8,268 nucleotides of DNA. Source: Lachnospiraceae bacterium (GTDB lineage Bacteria > Bacillota > Clostridia > Lachnospirales > Lachnospiraceae). The DNA lies in assembly GCA_020860745.1 (NCBI GenBank), contig JAJBTR010000183.1:1-8268 (forward strand), written 5' to 3'. Positions within the stretch are counted from its first letter, which is position 1; each line of letters begins with the position of its first letter. The notes beneath the pieces were generated by a model. The model was not told where the DNA came from. It saw nothing but the letters and a program-made list of their open reading frames with translations, and did no database searches. The position numbers and the translations under genes were made by a program. Below are positions 5,901-8,268 of the stretch, piece after piece.

Positions 5901-7382
5901 ATGAAACGACTATCCATCCGAGCTAAAATCACGCTCTGGTTTTCCACCGTCCTGATCCTCGTGGTGGCGCTCACTTACTTTGTCATCCTGTCGGTCAGCA
6001 GACAGACCATCCAGAAAACCATCCAGGACAACCTGGTTCTGGCTGTAGAAAACAACGTGGACGAGATTGAATATTTTTCCTCCGTAGAATCCGCAGATAT
6101 CGACGAGGGACTGGACTATTATATTCATTACGGCGACGGTTATGTGCAGGTAGACGACGACTTTCTGGATAAAGTCAACCAGATCTACACCTCTCTGTGC
6201 ACATCCGACGGCTCCCTGGTCTACGGAGTGAACCCGATTGCCCGGGAAACCGCTGCCATGGACTTTATCGACTCTCAGATACAGATGATCTCAGTAGATG
6301 GAACTCTCTACTATGTCTTTGACCGCAAGCTGGAGCACACCGGTCTGGAGGATCTCTGGCTGCGCGGCATCGTCTCCGAGACGCAGGGGGAAACGGAACT
6401 GTCCGTCATCTCCCGCACCTCCCTGATTCTTCTGCCCAGCCTCCTCCTCCTTGCCATCATCGGCGGCTATCTGATTGCGCGGCGGACACTGCGCCCTATA
6501 CAGCAAATCGCCGACACAGCAGCACAGATCCGTCAGGGAGACGATTTAAAAAGGCGCATCGGACTCGGTGAGGGAACGGACGAGCTGCATCAACTGGCCA
6601 ATCAGTTTGACGAAATGTTTGCAAGACTGGATGATTCCTTTCAGGCACAGCAGCAGTTTGTCTCCGATGCCTCCCATGAACTCCGGACACCTGTCACCGT
6701 CATCAACGCCCAGTGCGAACTGGTTCTGGGATCCGGGCAACGACCCGCCGGATATGAAACGGCCCGGGAGGACAGGCAAAGCCCTGTAAATGATGATAGC
6801 GCAGCAGAGACTGCTCAGGCTCTCGCCGACTGCGAAGAGGCGCTGTCCGTCATCTGGCGCCAGGGTAAAAAGATGAATCGTCTGATCAGCAGCATGCTGG
6901 ATTTTACCCGCCTGGAACTCCAGCCGGAGCGATATCCAAAAGAAGACCTCAGTCTGAGTGAGCTTGTGGAAAGCATCTGCTCCGATATGGCACTGATCCG
7001 GGAGAAAGACATCACGCTGACCTGGGATGCGGAACCGGACATACACTGCACCGGCAACCGCGATCTGCTGACGCGCCTTCTTTCTAATTTGATCGGCAAC
7101 GCTTACCGCTATGGCAAACCGCAGGGACACACCACGGTATATCTCCATTCAGACGGAAATGCCATCCTGCTTTCCGTTGAAGACGATGGCATCGGTATCG
7201 GCGTGGAAAAGCTTCCGCATATTTTTCACCGCTTTTACCAGGCAGACGAATCCCACACCGGGGAAGGAAGCGGCCTGGGGCTCGCCATGGTGAAAGAGAT
7301 CGCGGAATTCCACAGAGGCACAATTTCCGTGAAGAGCGAACCCGGTCAGGGCAGTATATTTTCCCTGTTCCTCCCGCACTAG
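5901..7382 (+). CDS. Membrane sensor histidine kinase, with enlarged DHp loop
   Basis: A 493-residue partner of the preceding regulator; AAGGAG lies 9 bases before the ATG. Order: TM1 about 11-31; an outside sensor region about 32-172 with no recognised named domain; TM2 about 173-193; HAMP about 194-246 (RRTLRPIQQI opening); DHp domain with phospho-acceptor His259 in SHELRTP; and HATPase_c about 385-493 with the N box (SNLIGNAYRYG, N400), G1 DDGIGIG (428-434), F box IFHRFYQ (441-447) and G2 GSGLGLAMV (456-464). All catalytic motifs are intact. Odd point: about 73 residues separate His259 from the MLDFTRLE end of DHp helix 2, whereas near 46 is usual; the extra residues (about 277-309, Ser/Asp/Gln-rich) lie in the loop between the two DHp helices. 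The last codons and the TAG stop fall in the first bases of the palindromic repeat at 7378, so the natural C-terminus may have been altered slightly, though LFLPH is a normal ending. Confidence 0.94.
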   Translation: MKRLSIRAKITLWFSTVLILVVALTYFVILSVSRQTIQKTIQDNLVLAVENNVDEIEYFSSVESADIDEGLDYYIHYGDGYVQVDDDFLDKVNQIYTSLCTSDGSLVYGVNPIARETAAMDFIDSQIQMISVDGTLYYVFDRKLEHTGLEDLWLRGIVSETQGETELSVISRTSLILLPSLLLLAIIGGYLIARRTLRPIQQIADTAAQIRQGDDLKRRIGLGEGTDELHQLANQFDEMFARLDDSFQAQQQFVSDASHELRTPVTVINAQCELVLGSGQRPAGYETAREDRQSPVNDDSAAETAQALADCEEALSVIWRQGKKMNRLISSMLDFTRLELQPERYPKEDLSLSELVESICSDMALIREKDITLTWDAEPDIHCTGNRDLLTRLLSNLIGNAYRYGKPQGHTTVYLHSDGNAILLSVEDDGIGIGVEKLPHIFHRFYQADESHTGEGSGLGLAMVKEIAEFHRGTISVKSEPGQGSIFSLFLPH

Positions 7383-7544
7383 TAGACCGTATCGTAAGTA
7401 CTTGTGCATAATGCGCAGAATGTTTTGCCGAGAGTGCGATACAAAAACCGCAGGCGTAGCGGGCTACGTCGAGGATTTTTGCGTCGTGCTATCGGCGAAA
7501 CAGGCAAGCAGAATGCACGTGGAATTACAATACGGGCTACTAGT
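7378..7544. repeat. 167-bp imperfect palindrome, MITE-like or intergenic palindromic repeat
   Basis: The ends are ACTAGTAG (7378-7385) and CTACTAGT (7537-7544). The match continues inward: CCGTAT-GTAA (7387-7397) against TTAC-ATACGG (7525-7535), GTGCAT against ATGCAC, GTTTTGCCGA (7422-7431) against TCGGCGAAAC (7492-7501), CAAAAA against TTTTTG, and a central CGTAGC-GG-GCTACG (7455-7468). The axis stays near 7461 throughout, so this is one symmetric element with scattered mismatches, able to fold into a long hairpin. It begins on the kinase's penultimate codons and supplies its TAG stop. It encodes no transposase. The symmetry and size suit a MITE, but no clear target duplication is visible. 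Confidence 0.75.
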
Positions 7545-7574
7545 ACAGCGAAAATATTTTAAAAAACTTTTTAT

Positions 7575-7608
7575 TCTTAATGTTTCTCTAATCTTTGCCG
7601 GTTATACT
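7575..7608 (+). promoter_or_regulatory. Promoter of the PepSY gene with regulator-site-like repeats
   Basis: TCTTAA (7575-7580), 5 bases, CTCTAA (7586-7591), 11 bases, -10 TATACT (7603-7608). Aligned at the -10 with the promoter before the response regulator, 13 of 18 positions across the repeats agree (5031-5048 against 7574-7591), including TAATG after the first half-site. No good -35 is present. An A/T tract (7551-7575) lies just upstream and could act as an UP element. The start site would be near 7615. Confidence 0.55.
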
Positions 7609-7641
7609 GTGACCACAATAAAAAAAAGGAGGACGACATAA

Positions 7642-8268
7642 ATGAAAAAATTACTTGCCACCTGTTTTGGGACAACAAAAAAAGCCATCCTCTCCTCAGT
7701 CTGCATCGCTGCGGCGGTCGCAGTCATCGGCGGCGGAGCGGCCTACGCATCAACTACTTCTTCCACGATTACAGCTCCCGCTTCCGTGATCGGCGAAGAG
7801 CTGGCTCAGAACTACGCTTTTGCGGACGCCGGTGTTGACCCGGCCGCAGTACAAAATCTTTCCACCAGATACGATGAGGAAGACGGACAGTTTTTCTACG
7901 ATGTAGAATTTACGGCGGATGACACTGAATATGAATACTGGGTCAACGCCTCCGACGGAACCATCATACGGAAATCCGCGGATATCACCACTCTGGATGG
8001 CAGCGGTTCAGGCACTGAAACAATTGACGGAGAAGCGGAGACACTATCCGCAGCAGCAGCCGACATCACTGTGGAGGATGCGAAAGAGATCGCCCTCTCC
8101 GACGCCGGTGTATCCTCGACGGACGCAACCTTTACCAGGGCACAGAAAGACATTGACGACCAGACAGCGGTCTTTGATATTGAATTCTATACGACCACAA
8201 CAGAATACGATTATGAGATTCGCGTATCGGACGGCGCCATCTTAGATAAGAGCACCGAACAGCATCAG
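7642..8268 (+). CDS. Exported double-PepSY-domain protein (partial, 3' end off window)
   Basis: An open frame from ATG 7642 to the window edge, 209 residues with no stop. AAGGAGG lies about 9-10 bases upstream. The N-terminus has a Lys-rich start, a hydrophobic stretch (about 15-33) and an AYA|S signal-peptidase-I-like site (residues 34-37), so it is exported or stays anchored by that helix. Two related PepSY-type units follow: about 49-112 (GEELAQNYAFADAGVDPAAV, then FFYDVEFTADDTEYEYWVNA, SDGTII) and about 143-204 (TVEDAKEIALSDAGV, FDIEFYTTTTEYDYEIRV, SDGAIL), joined by a Ser/Gly/Glu-rich linker. PepSY domains are associated with inhibition or control of extracytoplasmic proteases and often accompany two-component systems. 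It lies downstream of the kinase, behind its own promoter and beyond the palindromic element, and is the likely output of the system or part of its signal sensing. Confidence 0.88.
   Translation, partial: MKKLLATCFGTTKKAILSSVCIAAAVAVIGGGAAYASTTSSTITAPASVIGEELAQNYAFADAGVDPAAVQNLSTRYDEEDGQFFYDVEFTADDTEYEYWVNASDGTIIRKSADITTLDGSGSGTETIDGEAETLSAAAADITVEDAKEIALSDAGVSSTDATFTRAQKDIDDQTAVFDIEFYTTTTEYDYEIRVSDGAILDKSTEQHQ

Noticed and set aside
6546..7148. Minus-strand frame of 200 residues inside the kinase gene
   Set aside because: It is the antisense shadow of conserved kinase motifs with no start signal.
7402..7641. Plus-strand frame of 79 residues after the kinase
   Set aside because: It lies mostly within the palindromic element and runs over the PepSY promoter and ribosome binding site; no ribosome binding site of its own.

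Overview
The window looks like chromosomal DNA of a low-to-medium-GC Firmicute, most likely a Clostridia/Lachnospiraceae gut-type anaerobe. The grounds are strong AGGAG-type ribosome binding sites before nearly every gene, roughly 50% GC coding DNA with AT-rich intergenic spacers, and the gene mix (glycine-rich TPM-like membrane protein, small XRE regulators, OmpR-type two-component system with a PepSY protein). The family assignment is inference; there is no rRNA, tRNA or other taxonomic marker gene.

Layout. Positions 20-1004 (+) encode a glycine-rich, single-pass membrane protein with a TPM-like outer domain, broken by an apparent +1 frameshift near 215-230. Convergent to it on the minus strand are three genes read right to left: a two-TM K+ channel fused to a TrkA-N-like Rossmann region and a C-terminal RyR domain (3567-1981), a longer XRE regulator (1805-1275, apparently frameshifted in a run of seven A at 1470-1476) and a short XRE regulator (1231-1013). 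The channel has a near-consensus promoter (3719-3691), back to back with a second promoter (3808-3836) that faces right towards an RraA-family gene (3910-4740). An intrinsic-terminator-like hairpin (3857-3888) lies between that second promoter and the RraA gene.

The 467-base spacer 4741-5207 has no convincing gene. It holds a long-stem structured element followed by T-runs (4894-4966) and the promoter of a two-component system: OmpR/PhoB-type response regulator (5208-5879) and membrane histidine kinase (5901-7382). A 167-bp imperfect palindrome (7378-7544) starts on the kinase's last codons and contributes its stop codon; it looks like a MITE or other intergenic palindromic repeat. Beyond it is a secreted or membrane-anchored double-PepSY protein (7642 to the window edge, partial).

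How it fits together. The promoters of the response regulator and of the PepSY gene share the same architecture: two TAA-ended hexamers 11 bp apart, then exactly 11 bp to a TATAAT/TATACT -10 box, with no recognisable -35. This is what an OmpR-family activator site would look like, and suggests that the regulator controls both itself and the PepSY protein, which acts outside the membrane where the kinase senses. On the left, the channel may be a ligand-gated K+ conductance sensing a nucleotide-type signal through its Rossmann/RyR region, with the two XRE proteins as possible regulators. Two apparent single-base frameshifts within 1.3 kb leave open sequencing error, phase variation or real decay.
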